Origin: Naganishia liquefaciens
Taxonomy: Eukaryota; Basidiomycota; Tremellomycetes; Filobasidiales; Filobasidiaceae
NCBI GenBank assembly: GCA_013423385.1
Contig: BLZA01000021.1
Location: 62,001 to 126,000, forward strand
Direction: 5' to 3'
Length of the DNA stretch: 64,000 bases
Shown here: positions 1 to 13,339 of the stretch, piece by piece
How the letters are laid out: each line of letters opens with the position of its first letter
Numbering within the stretch: the stretch's first letter is position 1
Position numbers and translations under genes: made by a program
The notes under the pieces: generated by a model
Told to the model about the DNA's origin: nothing
What the model saw: only the letters and a program-made list of their open reading frames with translations
The model's database searches: none

Positions 1-180
1 GACATTGCCAAATAGCTCGCTCGGATTCGTTGAAGATTTTCAAAACCCTATCGCCTTGCCAGACGGCCTTCTCCGCAATGCTACGCCTGCCAAATATTCA
101 AAAGATGATATGACATGCAATAACGTCAATCACCTTCGGCAGTTCAGCGGCACCTTCTTCGCCTGCCAGCTCCTCAGCAT
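1..180 (-). CDS. possible 5' end of a gene running off the left edge
   Basis: An ATG at 180-178 opens a frame through an exon 180-134, a candidate 47-nt GT-AG intron (133-87) and a second exon 86-1 that leaves the window still open. The encoded start reads MLRSWQAKK, and the second exon contains EKAVWQGDRVLKIF, which looks like ordinary protein sequence. I do not recognise a family. An in-frame stop lies just upstream of the ATG, which fits a true start. A second reading frame across 130-260 also looks coding, so the model may be wrong. Confidence 0.3.
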
Positions 181-207
181 TCTCGCAGATCCTTATGCAT
201 ATCGAGC

Positions 208-805
208 TAGTCGTTGGGAATGCTCGGCAAGCTGGAATGAGCAGGTACTGGTACACATTGCTGAATTGCAGGGGGACGATTGCGCTTGATCTAGACTCAA
301 GGGTTCAATGGGTTGCGGCAATGACCGTGAAGCAAGCTTGCGGAAGACTCACAAGGCAGATCGGGACAGATTCTGTGCTACCGGGCCCTGAGACTAGACT
401 ACCTCCGAATCGCGGGACCTCGTCAAGAGAACGATAGAACATGAAGTCTTTCGCATCAACGGAATCATCGAATTCGCATCACGTCCTTTCCCCTCTCATG
501 GGACATGGCGCCTAACCGAGGGTAGCCAAAGGATACATGACGAACGATATTTTCTTGGAACATCGATTGATGGAAGCCGGTGGAAGGGGGAATGGGTGAC
601 ATGCTGGCGCGGCCCCGGAGAATATGTCTTTTTTCACTGGTGGGTCGTCAGCTGAGCTATCTGGCAATTCTTTGATGAGCAGATATCCAAAGACTGAAGT
701 GGGTATTGCATCGAGGGTCAGGCTGTGAAGGGCTTCGACACGCCCCAAACCACACACACACTCTTCAAAATATCGTATCTCGACCGTATCTCCCTCGTTC
801 CGCAT
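208..805 (-). CDS. possible small gene, structure unresolved
   Basis: A minus-strand open stretch from an ATG at 805-803 to about 540 has coding-like composition, including VEIRYFEECVCGLGRVEAL. A second coding-like block lies at about 447-345 and ends at a good GTGAGT donor. A short frame near 258-208 could be the last exon. I could not find junctions that join these blocks cleanly: the best linking intron would be about 150 nt with a weak donor. No family is recognised. Confidence 0.22.
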
Positions 806-1396
806 CACCCCGTAAGCGATCCTTCGCAACCGGGAACGCTCCACAGCAACAGCTCAGACAAGAATCCGACACAAGAACTTTTCCGTGGGCTGATCTACGA
901 ACGCACAACTGCCTGGAGATCTTGTGTGGTTTTGTCTCAAGGGCGATCCTCGCTTTCTGAGGCTTGATAACGCTCAGCATCCTTTGGCTCGGTTCCTTCC
1001 CACAAGGGCAAGCGCGGGCTTTCTGAAATAGGAGTTAGGTGGTGAGTCTGCCATGGTATATATCTGCAACTCAAACTGACCGTATGCCCCTCTCTTCTTT
1101 CTCTCTTTATCTCATTGTCAATCCTAGAATTTGGCATCGTAAACTCGCCTTTGCGGCAGCTCTTCGCTTTCCAGGTATAGCAAAGCGATCAAAGAGAAAC
1201 GTAGGCTCCTCGTTCTCTGCTCTCCGGCATATGTGCGTCTGATCCCTGATCAACGCTTTTTCTTCGCAGATCAGAACACTCGCCTTTGAGAACTTAGAAT
1301 CGCTCGACGCGATCAATGATCTTAGCCGTGCAACAAGGTATGTGTCGCGCACAACGTCTTGCTATCGCCTACTCACATACCGAATGTCCCCACCAG
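806..1396. other. intergenic region with a likely 5'-UTR intron
   Basis: No convincing gene is seen here. At 1338-1396 lies a textbook intron (GTATGT donor, CTCAC branch-like motif, CCAG acceptor). Its last base is followed directly by the ATG of the large RRM gene. Translating the upstream exon in any frame runs into a stop, so this is best read as an intron in the 5' untranslated leader. Confidence 0.5.
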
Positions 1397-4300
1397 ATGA
1401 ACCCATCACTCCCCCCTGAAGAGCTTGCAAATACGGATCACCCTGATCCTTCCCAGACCCAAATCCCACTCGAAACTTCCAAACTCGCCACTACCCCTTC
1501 CCTCGCCTCCATCTCCTCTGATCACGGAACTTCCGCCGTCATGATCGCTTCGCTGACTTCTCACGACGATCTCAAGACCGACTCATCCGACTTTGGCGTC
1601 GAATCCCTCGATGAGACCGTCACCGTCGCGTTGAACTCTTCCGCTGGAAGCGAAGCCAATGTCACATTCCACAGTCTTGCGGTCGAGGAGTCTTTGACCG
1701 AAATTCAAGTTGATCGAAAGGACAACTTGGAGTTTGAAGCACATGTCACCGATGCTGAAGAGACTGCGACCTCTGCAGCCATCTATGGCGATTCCGACGG
1801 GGAAGAGGAGAAGCCAATCAAAACTGTCTCCGAGATACTTGCTGCGGACAAGATCAAGTTCAAGCTCCCCGGAAAGGCGGAATTCAACTACGATATGCCG
1901 ACCTCTATCTCCTTCGAACGAGGACGACTCACTGGAGGCCTTGAGAGGCCATCAACGCCTCCCGACTTTTCGCCTTTGACGCCTCCCGAATCCATTCAAG
2001 ACGTACCGGCTTACGCTCCCGTTCCGCCTTCCGGATACTGCGCCCACAGTCCAACTGCTCAGCAAGTACAAGAATTGCCATGCGTGAACACTATTCTCGC
2101 CCTAGAAAAAAGCCCAGAGAATATCAAAACGATTCCCCGAGCGGAATCCCGAGAAGTTGATCGTCGACAGGAGTCGTTCTCGCGCGATCTTATGCGTGAG
2201 ATCGATGTTGCGCAAGATCCCGGTCAATCATGGTACGGTACGCTAAGCGGTCCACACGGTCCTACGGGTGTGCATGTCAACATCCTAGGAAACACGCCCG
2301 CCAGCGGGATGGCCACGGAGCAGATCATGCAGATGTTCACCAACGGCCAGTCGATGTTGAAATTGCAGCAGGACGAGGCGGAACGCAAGGCCACCCTTCA
2401 AGCTCAACACGAAGCACGCATCGCCACCAGTCAAGCCGAATCTCATGGTCGGCGTAACGGCGGCATTCGCGAGTCCTTGAAGAAAGTCAGGGAAGCTGCC
2501 AATGCTTCTCCTGAGGAAGACAAGACTGCTTCTCCTACTGCTGCCGGAAAGAAGAGCTCTTGCAGGCCTGCGTCGAAACCTAAAAGCAAAGGTGCGCGGG
2601 TCATGGCGCTGCGTCAAGCGAGATCCGTGTCGGGAAAGCTTCTTCGTCCGGAAGTCCAAGGTGAGTGACGCAATGAGATACGTCAAAGTCGATTTCTAAT
2701 ACTCCGCTGCAGCTCCTATTCGAAGACCCTCTGCCGCGTGCGCTAGGGGGCCTTCGACCGTATCTGTTGCGGTAGACAATGACAAGTTGCCATTCACCGA
2801 TGCGCTGGCTCCATCTGATAGCGCTACCACTCCGGTGAAGTCTATCCCGCCCAAGCAAGTCTCAACCGATCGTCCGATCAAGACCTATCGACGCATTGTT
2901 GATTCTCGCGCTCTTCCTGGACTGCAATCTGTTGTTCCCCTCTATTCGCAGCCTTCCGTGCTCCAATCGCATCCCGAAGCGGAACAGGACGGATACACAG
3001 AATCTGAGACCGATGCCGACGACGAAGATGCCGAAAGTGGCGATAGTCAACCTTTCAGAGCTCAGGCACTTCGATCGGCACAGGGGGACACGTTTATCCA
3101 ACAACGAATCAACCTTATCAACGGTCTTCTGTGCGCAGTCCTTATCGACGCGTTGCAATTTTATCGACAAGGCATCATGGACGCTTCGGAGAGTCAAGCG
3201 ACGGCATCTTCGACCGCCTCGGATGAAGAGGAGGAACGGATTGCCATCATTCGCGGAGACGAAAGGCTGTCTCAAGCCATTCGCCAGGTTCAAGAGCTTT
3301 TTGACGAGCCTCGCGATTTGGGGCAATGCCTCGAACGGCTGATGGACGCTCCAGCAGTCATCTTTCACCTTTCGCAACTGACCGGAGACCTCTCCACGGC
3401 GCAAAAATGTGTCAGGCTGTTCCTCGACGACATCTGGGGGTTGTTAAATGAAGGCGATGACGACTACGACAACTCCGATGATCAGTCTTATGTTCAGGAG
3501 AACGATCAAGCGCCATCCACCGATGGTCAAGAGGACGCTCATATCGCTTGCAAGGAGAAAGGCGATGACTCATCCAGAATTCCGTCTCCCGCCGATCCGA
3601 ATGACTCTTTTCAGATCGGCACTCAAGGCAAGATGGCACTTCATGCCATTTTGAGTGACGCTCCGGTCCAGGAAAGGAACGCGACGTCGGGTTTAGATGC
3701 CGCATCACCAAACATTGTCCAGGACAGCAAGATTGACGTAGTCGAACTCGAGCCCTGGATGATTGATTCCGCGCCGACTGGGATCAAGGCGAAATCGAAG
3801 AAGCCCAAACGAAAGAAGAAGGCAGCCATTAAGCGCAACGAAGTGGAAGCTTCTGACAAAGTTTTCCGGACAGATGATGGGCTGCTGGATTTCGCAGTCT
3901 CAGCCACTTCTGGCCTACAGGCTTCAACATCCGTCGTTTCCATGCGGGCGTCGTCTGAAGAGTCCAGCCCCGATGTCACAGTGAAAACTGCCTTCGCCAC
4001 CAAAAATATCTTCGAACAGCTCCAAGGTGTCGTAGATGGCAAGTCTGTGCCGGATGCACCTTCCGGATCGTCCGCGGATCTCTCAGACAAGGAGACGATC
4101 CAGGCCGGCGTGAATGAAGACTCTCAGGAGAAGGCTATCGTCAACGTATCACCGGGGGCAGAGGCAGAACCAGTCAAGCCGGAAATCGAACATTCATTGG
4201 GCGATTGCGAAACGGATTTGAGGAATACAGCCGAAACCGGCCGTGACTTGCGGTCTACTACGTCGCTTGCAGGAGATTGGGCAAATGCGCGACAAGACTC

Positions 4301-7300
4301 CCATAAGGCCGACGGGTTCGTTTCCGATTCAACAGTCAAAGCGGATCTCCATTCGCAAGCTCGTCTTCAGGAGACGGCTATCCCTCTCAAGCAACGTTCG
4401 CCGGACCTTCCTTCCATATGCGCAATCAATGCTCAAACCCTAGTTAGCACTTCTAACAACTCCGCTTGTCTGCATATCGAGGCACTTCCACCGGCTCCTG
4501 GATCGCAACCGCAGAATCGAGGCTTCAATGTGGACTATCATCAAATTCTGAGCCTGAAAGACATTAGAGAAGGTGCAACGATCGAACGTCATCCAATCAA
4601 AGGAACGGAATGCATTGTGCTCAGAGAACCTCGCGAGAGGCCAGATTACTCATGTACACTCTTTGTCGCTGGGTAAGCATAAATACTTGCGGGAAACTGG
4701 AAATCGGAGGGTCAAAGGTCCTGACCTCCACAGCGTGCCATACTATGACGAGTCTGTCATAAGCTGGCAAACGCTTAGGTCTCTCATTATCAAGCATTTC
4801 CAGAAATTTGGCCTACTTGAGAAGGTGTAAGTAATGCCGGCAGATGACAATCGTAGACTGAACCATCCGTGTTTTGCCTCCAGTAAAGCCGTAAGGGATG
4901 TGAATACCTCTGGACATGTCAATGCTTTTGTCGCATTCCAAGTACGTTGCCCTATAACACGGTTCTACTGTTAGTATAACGCCTCTCGAACGTTAGAACC
5001 GAGACGCCATCGATAGGGTATTCACAGATCCCGAATCTTCCGTCATGACGCTCCCCGACAAACCCAACAGCCTGGACCGCATGCGCAATCTCAACGCAAT
5101 ATTGCGCCGACACCAAATAAAGAACGAATCCTGGATGGATGTCAAAGTCAGATTGGAACCAGCTCAAGGCACCCGCAGGGTTTGGATCCACCTCATTCGT
5201 GGCTCGCCGAAGCATGTCAACAAGACTTCGCAACCGGGTCCTCCACCAGTCCTCCCTCCATCGAGAGTCTTTTTCGAATCCTATCTTGACCCTTTCGGTC
5301 ATGACAGGCACGGAAGAGAGAAATACCGATTGCGGCGACGGCTAGCTGCCCCAATCAATCCACATGACTTTGAGGTAAATCGCAGACGCGATCAGGCTCC
5401 ATATCCTCATGAAGTATCCATCGAGGTGGCAATCAACGCTGCTGATGAGAAAGAGGTACGCGTACGACGTAATGAGGAAATTTCACCGCAATTTAACCCC
5501 GTTTCAGTCGATTCGCAGGCTGTGCGAAGTGTTTGGCGAGCTCGAAGACCTTCGATCGTGGGGCGATGCAGACGACGGCTTCGAGGCGGTATTTTACGAC
5601 AGAGAGTGTGCGATCCGAGCCCTCCATGTCAGTACAGCCGCTGAAATGGTTCCAGTGCTTGGGCTAACCCGGACATCTTGTCGGAATAGCAAATCCGACT
5701 GATACAAGGAGCCATCGCATACTGGTCACACGAGAAACGGGAACCGAGACCTGGTCCGGGAAGTCGGCCCTCGCCGCACACAGCTCGTATGACAGCTATA
5801 TCGAAGATATCGACGTCTCCGCTTAGACCGAACTCCATCCTCAAGAAGCCTTCGGCCAACTTGACAGACCAAGTTCAAATAGGAAATACAGCTTTGCAGC
5901 CTTTCAAGGAAGAATGGCCATCTCTATCCACATTGGGTATGCCTCGTGACAAATGTGTCGAGCTGCCTTCCCAAGACTCGAAAGTGACCTCACCTTTGTT
6001 TACATACATACCGGAGAGCGAAGCGGCACCGATACCCCTGATCTCGTCCACACCCGGGTTGATTATGACGGGCAATGAGACCAGAGAAAGGACTGCGTCT
6101 ACCGACGAAGCTGCAGCCGATATCGCCGAGGAACAGGAGGATATTCAAGCTGCAGATCTTGCAGAGACGCGATCCTCCTCAGATACTGATGGACAAGACA
6201 AGCGTTCTTCCGACGGCATCGCGTTCAGGTCGGAGATCAGCGATCCAGCTGCTGTGGCGAAAACCGCGCATGCGCAGATCGATCCGCCGCCTTCGACACC
6301 GACAACAACTGGCACACGCCCTCTCACTCCGAATGTTCGAATAAGTACTGCTCCGTCTGGAGACACAAAGATGACAATTGTGGTTGAGAATCTCTGGAAA
6401 AACGAGCCGGAAGAGGAAGTCAAGCAAAGATTTCGAGTTTATGGACGATTGGTAAGACCAACAACATCTGTTTCGGCCAAAGACACTGATTTTTTTGTGC
6501 TTTCTTTGTCCCAAAGGTAGATTCCACTTACACTGTGATGAAGAAAAGGGCAACAATCTCGCTCAGCTATTCTTCGATACATTCGGCTCGACAAGCGGTT
6601 GAAGCTGAAAACGGGCGTGTTGTAAAAGGCCGCAGCCAAGCCGTGAAGTTCTTGCCCAAGACTGCAGTAAGGAGGATCTGCAGCGTCATGTCTGACTGAT
6701 ACTAACTCCGCCTCTATCACAGTCGAAGAGGCAAGGAAGGTCCAACAGAGCGAAGTACGCCGCTTCTGTTCATGCTTCTTCTACTCCTCTCGCTTCCGAA
6801 GGAATCGAGCACGCCGATGCGATTCGTCGCAACCCCGTTCCCGGTAACGAGCATTCGCCCGAAACGCCGGTAGAGAGTCATGGAGCCGTGGTTGTTGCTA
6901 CGAAAGCCGAAGCGACAAGCGACAAGAATCAGCCGCAATATCAGCAAGAAAAGACCTATAGAGCGAATAGTCCACCAATATTCCCTCTACCGGGTCGCAA
7001 GAGAGCTTTCAGTGATCCAGGAGACGTGAACCGCCCTTCCATCACGCGTACAGATAGAAAATCAGAAGCCATCGCATCCGAGAAGTCACAAGACTCCGAC
7101 ATGTCCATGCATATCGCTGCCGCAGCGAAGGAAGATCTCCGCCAGCGAAGTCCGCCTCCACTTAGTGCAACGTACATAGCAGCACAAGCGGATGTCTCTG
7201 CAAAAGTGGCATATTCGACGTACTTGTCCTCAGAGCCACCGAACCTACATGAAGGTGCCGATCATGAAAGTCCGCCTGAAGTAAGTTGCCAGTCAAGATG

Positions 7301-8839
7301 CGCGCTCCGCAGAGGTTCTTATCATCTTTGATTGCTCCGTATCGGGACAGATTCAGTACTACACGTACCCCAGTATCTATCCTCCTCCACCTTTTACTGT
7401 CAACCCCGGGCAATTCTCAGCCGACTCTCGAGAGCAAGCAGTGCCGTTCGAAGCCTTGACAGATGAACGCAAGGAAGCAGATGGTAAGCTCTCCGCTGGC
7501 AGTAAATCTCCCTCTTTCCGCTGAATATCGCACTACAGACAAGCCATTGGTTGTCAATACTGGGAATCTTGCTCGAGAACAAAAAGCCAAACCCCAGCAT
7601 CCTACGGTGATATCAAATGGCTTGAAGCCCTACACATTTTCGCAAACGGAGTTTGGCCTTACGGCGTTATACGATCCTCAAGAACTATCCAGGTACCGGA
7701 AGGAACACGGACTGCAAGTCGACACGAGCGTTCTTCCGCCTTCAGCAATTGAGGAACCTTGTCTTACACTACTACCGGTCTCCTCTGGCGGTCATTCGCC
7801 AACAAGCTCAACCTTTGCCTCCAGTGTGCCGCAAGATGCCGCGGCTGTCCCAGTCATTTCTCCGCACGTACTCGCAGAGCCGCCTAGCATTTACATGCAG
7901 CGACTGGCCTATCAGTACCAAGGACAAGCACAGAACGCCATGCTAGTCCAATCCGGCGAAAGGCGAAACGAAGACCTCTATCCTCTATACCTACAGAACC
8001 CCGGCATACCTTACTACGGATACGGAGCCCATGGGTATCGAGTGCGGCCGGGGAACGAGGGACATAACCAAACCGTCATGAGGATCCAGCCAAGTCATGC
8101 ATTTAGCCATTTTGGCCCTCGATACACGCTGTTTCATCCAGTCACGCCTTCTGGCAACTCTGCATATCGTGCTCCAATGCAGACCGAGCCCTGCATGTCA
8201 GCGACGTTGGAGTCGGACTTTTACCGAGAGTTACAAGAAGGATCTGCCGAATCCTATCCCGCAGATTCAAATCCGATCACGATGATGAGTCAACACACAG
8301 GATATGGACATATGGGTCCGCCCTGGGAAGCAGATTTTGTCGCTGGTGTTCCCGTTGTTGCCCAAAATGACGCGAGATACCACGATCAAGTACCGTATGA
8401 GTGTCAGTACCCTCAAGCTGTCCCTACGCGAGAAGACTTTGGACACCTTTCTGTACACCCATCTTACACGGTGACCTCGAATTTGTACCCCGAGTCCCGC
8501 AATCCGTCTTCGACCAGCGTCTCTTACGGGATGATGATGCCTCCTGGAAGCGGAATGATTCATACCGCTCAGCAACAGCGATCGTCGACCATGCCGCAGG
8601 ATCATCAACCCGCTGGAAAAGCAGAATCCAAAAGCCAAAGAACGCTACCTCTTGCCACGCGAGGAGGAAGACATCCGTCATTACCTATGCAATCTGAAGC
8701 GTTTCGCGCTTTCGAAGCGGGATCGAACAACCTTGGCGCCGAGCCAGAGAGCCATGGAAGATCGAGACACAACCCCAAGAAAGGTCGGAATGCATCTCGC
8801 GGCTTTCCTAGACACCCTCGAGGCAATTTTCGGCAATAG
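1397..8839 (+). CDS. very large protein with three RRM-like domains
   Basis: Eleven exons join in one frame: 1397-2660, 2713-4672, 4734-4826, 4884-4941, 4997-5455, 5508-5627, 5690-6451, 6517-6666, 6723-7280, 7351-7483 and 7539-8839, giving about 2285 aa. All introns are 52-70 nt and GT-AG. Three RRM-like folds are split by introns. The first is near residues 1066-1130, with RNP2-like LFVAGVP and RNP1-like GHVNAFVAF. The second is near 1264-1320 (VSIEVAI, then GFEAVFYD). The third is near 1545-1622 (TIVVENLW, then ATISLSY). The rest is Ser/Pro/acidic and probably disordered. The last 25 residues are Arg-rich (RSRHNPKKGR, HPRGNFRQ). An RNA-binding role is inferred from the folds. I do not recognise an orthologue. 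Confidence 0.85.
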
Positions 8840-9694
8840 CGCTGCCGCTGTTACTTCGGCAATATCTACAGACTTGCTTTTCATCTTACATCATTGTTCG
8901 ACTTTGTTCTGCTGCAGAATTCTCGGCTTTCGGCAAATTAGTGACTGGTCGGGTTTAAATACTATACAATCTTTCCTAATGTTGGATCGTTCTGAAGCTT
9001 GAACATCGATAGTCATCAATTCCCCATGTTGTGAGGTTATTCAGCTTGCCTCTCTTTGTGCACTTCGTTATCAATCTATTTTTGAATTTCGAGATGCTGA
9101 TACCTGAATGAAAAAACGCCAACGCGTAATACTAGACAGCATACCCACCCAGAAAGCCTCGAAAAGCATGTGTTCGCCTTCAAGAGAGAATTGCGTAACG
9201 CCGGTGGAGCCACTGCGTCTGTACGAATAATTCTAAGTTTTAATCCACAGGAGAGCGCACTTGACTGATTTTCAGTGGAAGATACAAGATGACACATAGA
9301 CAACTGGCAGGGCCCTTTCTGTCAATAGCTAGAGCATAGCGGTTCCCAATCAGAGACTGCTGGTGCTTTCACATCTCCTCGTAACTTCCTTTTTGGTATC
9401 ATCGGCGATCAACAAACGTGTCAAGCTTGTTTCCTCTGTGACTTGCGAAAACTTGAAGGACGGACGCCTGCAGACGATATCTACTTATGGTGGAGCATAC
9501 CGCCTGAGCCATTTGCACGTCCTGGTCAGCATTGAGCTCACGTAAAGTTCCTGCGCAGCCTGAGCTTCGACTGTATACGCATTGTCGAGAGGCTTTTTTA
9601 GAGAAACAGAACATAGTATCGCAATAAATTCACCTGTCACTTCGATTTAAGGCACCAGTCCGCCACGGGAAAACAGGGAAAGCCATCGAGCCAA
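8840..9694. other. intergenic, no gene seen
   Basis: This is the 3' flank of the large RRM gene and the 5' flank of the next gene on the same strand. Short frames occur on both strands, but none has coding-like composition or convincing splice signals. Confidence 0.5.
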
Positions 9695-10548
9695 ATGAGT
9701 CCTGATCGATCGAAGGAGGACGCGAGTTCCTCCCTACCGCATGGAAGTGGCAATACCGTACCCTTCAGTGTTTGGCGGGAAACAATTGCTAGTAAGGCTT
9801 CTGCTCAATCGAATAGAGACAAAAACTGCTTGATTGACCCGCTTTTCCGTCTATCATAGCATCATTGTCCGCAGCTTTCACTGTCCCGACCTTGGTAATC
9901 ACTGCGCCTGAGTCGGACGGCGGGTCGAGCCGGTCGACGCAGTCGCATTTTGCAGGTGATGCTGAGACGGGCTTCCAGGATAGCAGCGTCCTTCGATCTC
10001 TGGAGAAACAGACAATTCCTTTCGAGCTGAAGGTCTCGGACTGTCCCTCGAAGGGCAAATGTGGGTTCACTATTTCGTGGAAGGATTTTGAGGGACATCC
10101 GCACGAAGAGGTATTCGCGGTCGTTTCCGGCAAAAATCTCTGCACAACCTCGCAGGTCTTTTTCGGTAAGATTGGGGAGATAAAGGAAGCGTGGGACAAG
10201 GGAAGAATCAACATTCAAGGAGCGACCTGGGCGGAACTGGAAATGCACTGCTGGGAAAAGTACCGAGCGGCGACCTTGGGCCATGTGACTTTGCATTTTT
10301 GGGTCTCCTCTCTGAAACAAGAGGAAGTGGCAGAGGAGCGCTTGGCTGCCTATAACTTTCCATCAGGATTGCCGCATCCTCGGGAGTTCTTCGAGAGATT
10401 CGAGGAGGCCGTTCTACACAGCAGGAACTACAAGCTAGCTTCTCCTGAGTCCTTTCTCGATTCCAAGGGTAATCGAGTCACTTTCGCAACGGCGTACAAT
10501 GAGCTGGACAGTAAGCAAGAGAGGGCTTACATTCTCAGGTTTGCCTGA
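9695..10548 (+). CDS. unrecognised protein, about 261 aa
   Basis: Two exons, 9695-9791 and 9860-10548, are joined across a 68-nt intron (GTAAGG donor, ATCATAG acceptor) with the frame kept. The start ATG gives MSPDRSKEDASSS. The protein is soluble-looking, with no signal peptide or membrane segment. Its middle is rich in Trp, Phe and charged residues (FTISWKDFEGHPHEE, ATWAELEMHCWEKY, LHFWVSSL), suggesting a folded alpha/beta domain at about residues 85-200, followed by a charged helical C-terminus ending ERAYILRFA. I do not recognise the family and assign no function. Confidence 0.72.
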
Positions 10549-11093
10549 AGCTCGATCGAAGCAAGTGATTCCAGACATCAGGTGTAGCGTATGTCTAGAA
10601 TGGAGCGGAATCTATATAGTCAGTGTCATCACGAGAGTGCATGGACAATCAGATCACCGCCATGTCACCTTAAAGTGGTTACTTTCTACCCTTATCCATG
10701 ATTGCTAGATACTGCGTTGAAGGGGGGTGCAGGGCTTTCGCTGGATCACTCGCATAGTCTCCGCAGCCATCAAATGAGAGGTTGGTCGTCTCCCTCTCCC
10801 ACAGGACACGTTTTACCCTTAGGGATCTTCAGCGCATGAGTTTGACAGTTGGCGCTGGAAATGCCCATGGCCAGATGTGGGGAAAGGTCGCAAAGCCGAT
10901 GTTTTGCTGCAAGGCGTATGTTCCGCCGCTTAACTGGTTCCCGAGTCCAGACATACAGATCAGGAAACCATTTGGTGGATCTTGCAGTGGCAAGGTATTG
11001 GAGCTAAACCCGTGTACAAGTCTGTTAGGATGGTATGGCAAATTTCGACTATATGTATGCAACATCGTTGAACAACTTGACATCATTTGCAGT
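10549..11093. other. intergenic between convergent genes
   Basis: The unrecognised plus-strand gene and minus-strand CCT7 end toward each other here. I see only 3' flanking sequence, with no tRNA, repeat or further gene. Confidence 0.5.
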
Positions 11094-13100
11094 CTAACGT
11101 CCCCGTCCTCGTCCCCGTCCACGACCGCGCAGAGCCCTGCCCGCGGCTCCCGGCGGCATCTTGGGTCCCATATCGCCGCTCTGCAAAAGGGCCTCATCAG
11201 CAACAATCCCCACGCAAAAGAGGACGATTGACATACCTGATCACTCTGCGGGTTCCTCACCGTCTCATCCACACTTAAAATCAACGTCGCCGCCTCGACT
11301 GCACTGCTCAACGCATTTGTCTTGACGAGCGCCGGCTCCCACACAAAGTTTTTAAAGTTGTCACTAACGCCCTCGGTCTCGACGTCAACGCCGGCCCAGA
11401 CGTCATCCTTGGCGTGCTGCATGCGAAGCTTGTTCAAAACATCGGTGGCGTCAAAGCCGGCATTGTCGCAGATTTGACGCGGGATGATCTCGAGTGCTTT
11501 GGCGAGCGCGCCGATGATGAGTTGTTGCTTGCCCATGATTGTGCGCGAGTAGTCTCGGAGGTATTTCGAGATTTCCATCTGCAACCTCATTCAGCGAAGG
11601 TTTCTAAGTCAGCGAGATGCAAAGGGACTCACCTCGGCGGCACCACCGCCGGCGACAATCGTGTTGTTCTTGATCGCCCGCTTGACGATCATGATCGCAT
11701 CGTGCAAACTCCTCTCGACCTCGGCGATAAACTGCTCGGCGCCGCCCCGCAGCAACAGCGTACACGTCTTGGCGCTCTTGCAGTCCTCGAAAATGTTGAA
11801 TCGCTCCCCGCCGATTTGTCGCTCCTCAAACTTGCCACACGCGCCGAGGTGCTTCTCCTCGATATCGGAACACGTCGACTGAATCGAACCACCGACGGCC
11901 TGAACGACTCGCTTCAAGTCATCGTTCGCCACCCGTCCGGCGCAAAAGATATCCCGATCGGCAAAGTACTGCGTCGCGAGATCTCCGATTGGCAGTCTGG
12001 AGAGCACCACCTTGGCACCAGTTGCAACGATCGCCTCGAGTTTTCGGTAGATGATCTGCCATTCGGCATCGACGATCGCCTGGTACTCGGAGACCTCGTT
12101 GACACGCACTTCGGCATTGTCCTTTTCGGCCTTGAGTTCGAGTTCGACGTTGAGACAGAGGATCTTGGGGTTTGTGAATGACTTGGGCTGTTGTTCGAAG
12201 CCAGCGTAAGAAAAAGTTTTCTTGAAGGCGACGCCCTTGATCAAGAGCGAGTCCTGGAATGAACGTTAGTGCTGCCCAAAAGGCTCACTCCGCCAACGCA
12301 CCTGCATACCACCACCGGGAACCTTTTTTACGCCGATCAAGCTCTCGTCGAGGTCCTCCTGGTCGAGGGTCATGACTGCATCAACGACCATCTGCGAGAA
12401 GAACGGCTTCTGCGAGTAGATCAATTTGGAAGACATGGACGTGCATGCACACTGCAAGAGCAGTTCCCGGAATTTCCTGCACACGATTGTCAGCATCGAG
12501 CGATTCAGGGGAAGGCGCTGTGACGCACTCCGGATCACTCTTATCGATCGTCACCGCAATTTCCGCCAACTTCTTCATCGCCATATTCCTGCCCTCCCTC
12601 AAACCCTTGATGATCGTATGCACACCGACACCTTCCTCGATGTACGGTCGCACCTCCTTCAAGATCTCGGCGGCGAGCAACGTGACGGAGGTCGTACCGT
12701 CTCCAACTTCGGCGTCCTGGGCTCGTGCAATGTCGACGAGCGTTCGAGCGGCAGGATGAACGATGTCAAGGAGTTTGAGAAGGGTAGCACCGTCATCTTT
12801 TACCATCCGTCAGCGCCGATCACACAAACACTTCTCCTCCTGATTCGCAGTGCTCACTACTGATGGTCGCCTCCCCACGCTCATTTACAATCAGCTTGTC
12901 CATTCCCCGTGGTCCCAACGTCGTTGCGATCGTTTGCGCGACGGCGAGACATGCCGAGATGTTGCTGAGCAGCTGCGGGGTGCCCTGGGACGAATCTGTT
13001 CCCTCTCGGAGCAGAACGACCGTCGGTTGCTGCGGGGTATGTCAGCATCAGGACCTTTCTCAGGGTAAAGCGTACGCACGACATTCGGTAAGCGCTGCAT
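11094..13100 (-). CDS. CCT7: T-complex protein 1 subunit eta (CCT7)
   Basis: Seven exons (13100-13080, 13029-12861, 12796-12529, 12476-12302, 12253-11633, 11578-11237, 11180-11094) give about 560 aa, the usual size for a CCT subunit. The N-terminal block [11 protein letters not shown], then [15 protein letters not shown] and [16 protein letters not shown], are the group II chaperonin equatorial ATPase signatures. [12 protein letters not shown] and [28 protein letters not shown] and VAGGGAAE fit the eta subunit. CCT is the cytosolic ring chaperonin that folds actin, tubulin and WD proteins using ATP. The C-terminus is an Arg/Gly tail ([12 protein letters not shown]). Introns are 48-64 nt. The 21-nt first exon is short but has an ATG and a good donor. 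Confidence 0.96.
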
Positions 13101-13339
13101 GATGGATCCGTCGAGTATGAATCCTACACTGTGTCCACCATACACGGATGACCTTGTGAACCTTCTCGCTCCTTCATCAGCCAAAACCGAAACGCGTCGC
13201 GTCAATCGAGGCGGACATGAATTCCAATGTCCGCATTCTGACGAATCGACTCGAGACCGTGGCCATCGACGTCCTGTTCTGGTAGACTTTGCAACTGCCA
13301 TCTCCACGTTCCGTAGGCACACACCTTCGACCACACGCA
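13101..13339. promoter_or_regulatory. shared divergent promoter region
   Basis: Only 239 bp separate the ATG of CCT7 (minus strand) from the ATG of the next plus-strand gene, so both promoters and leaders must fit here. No specific factor site can be named. Confidence 0.45.

Noticed and set aside
11414-12181. A 255-codon open frame on the plus strand
   Set aside because: It lies antisense over the CCT7 exons. The minus strand carries unmistakable chaperonin motifs, and the plus-strand translation is only its mirror.
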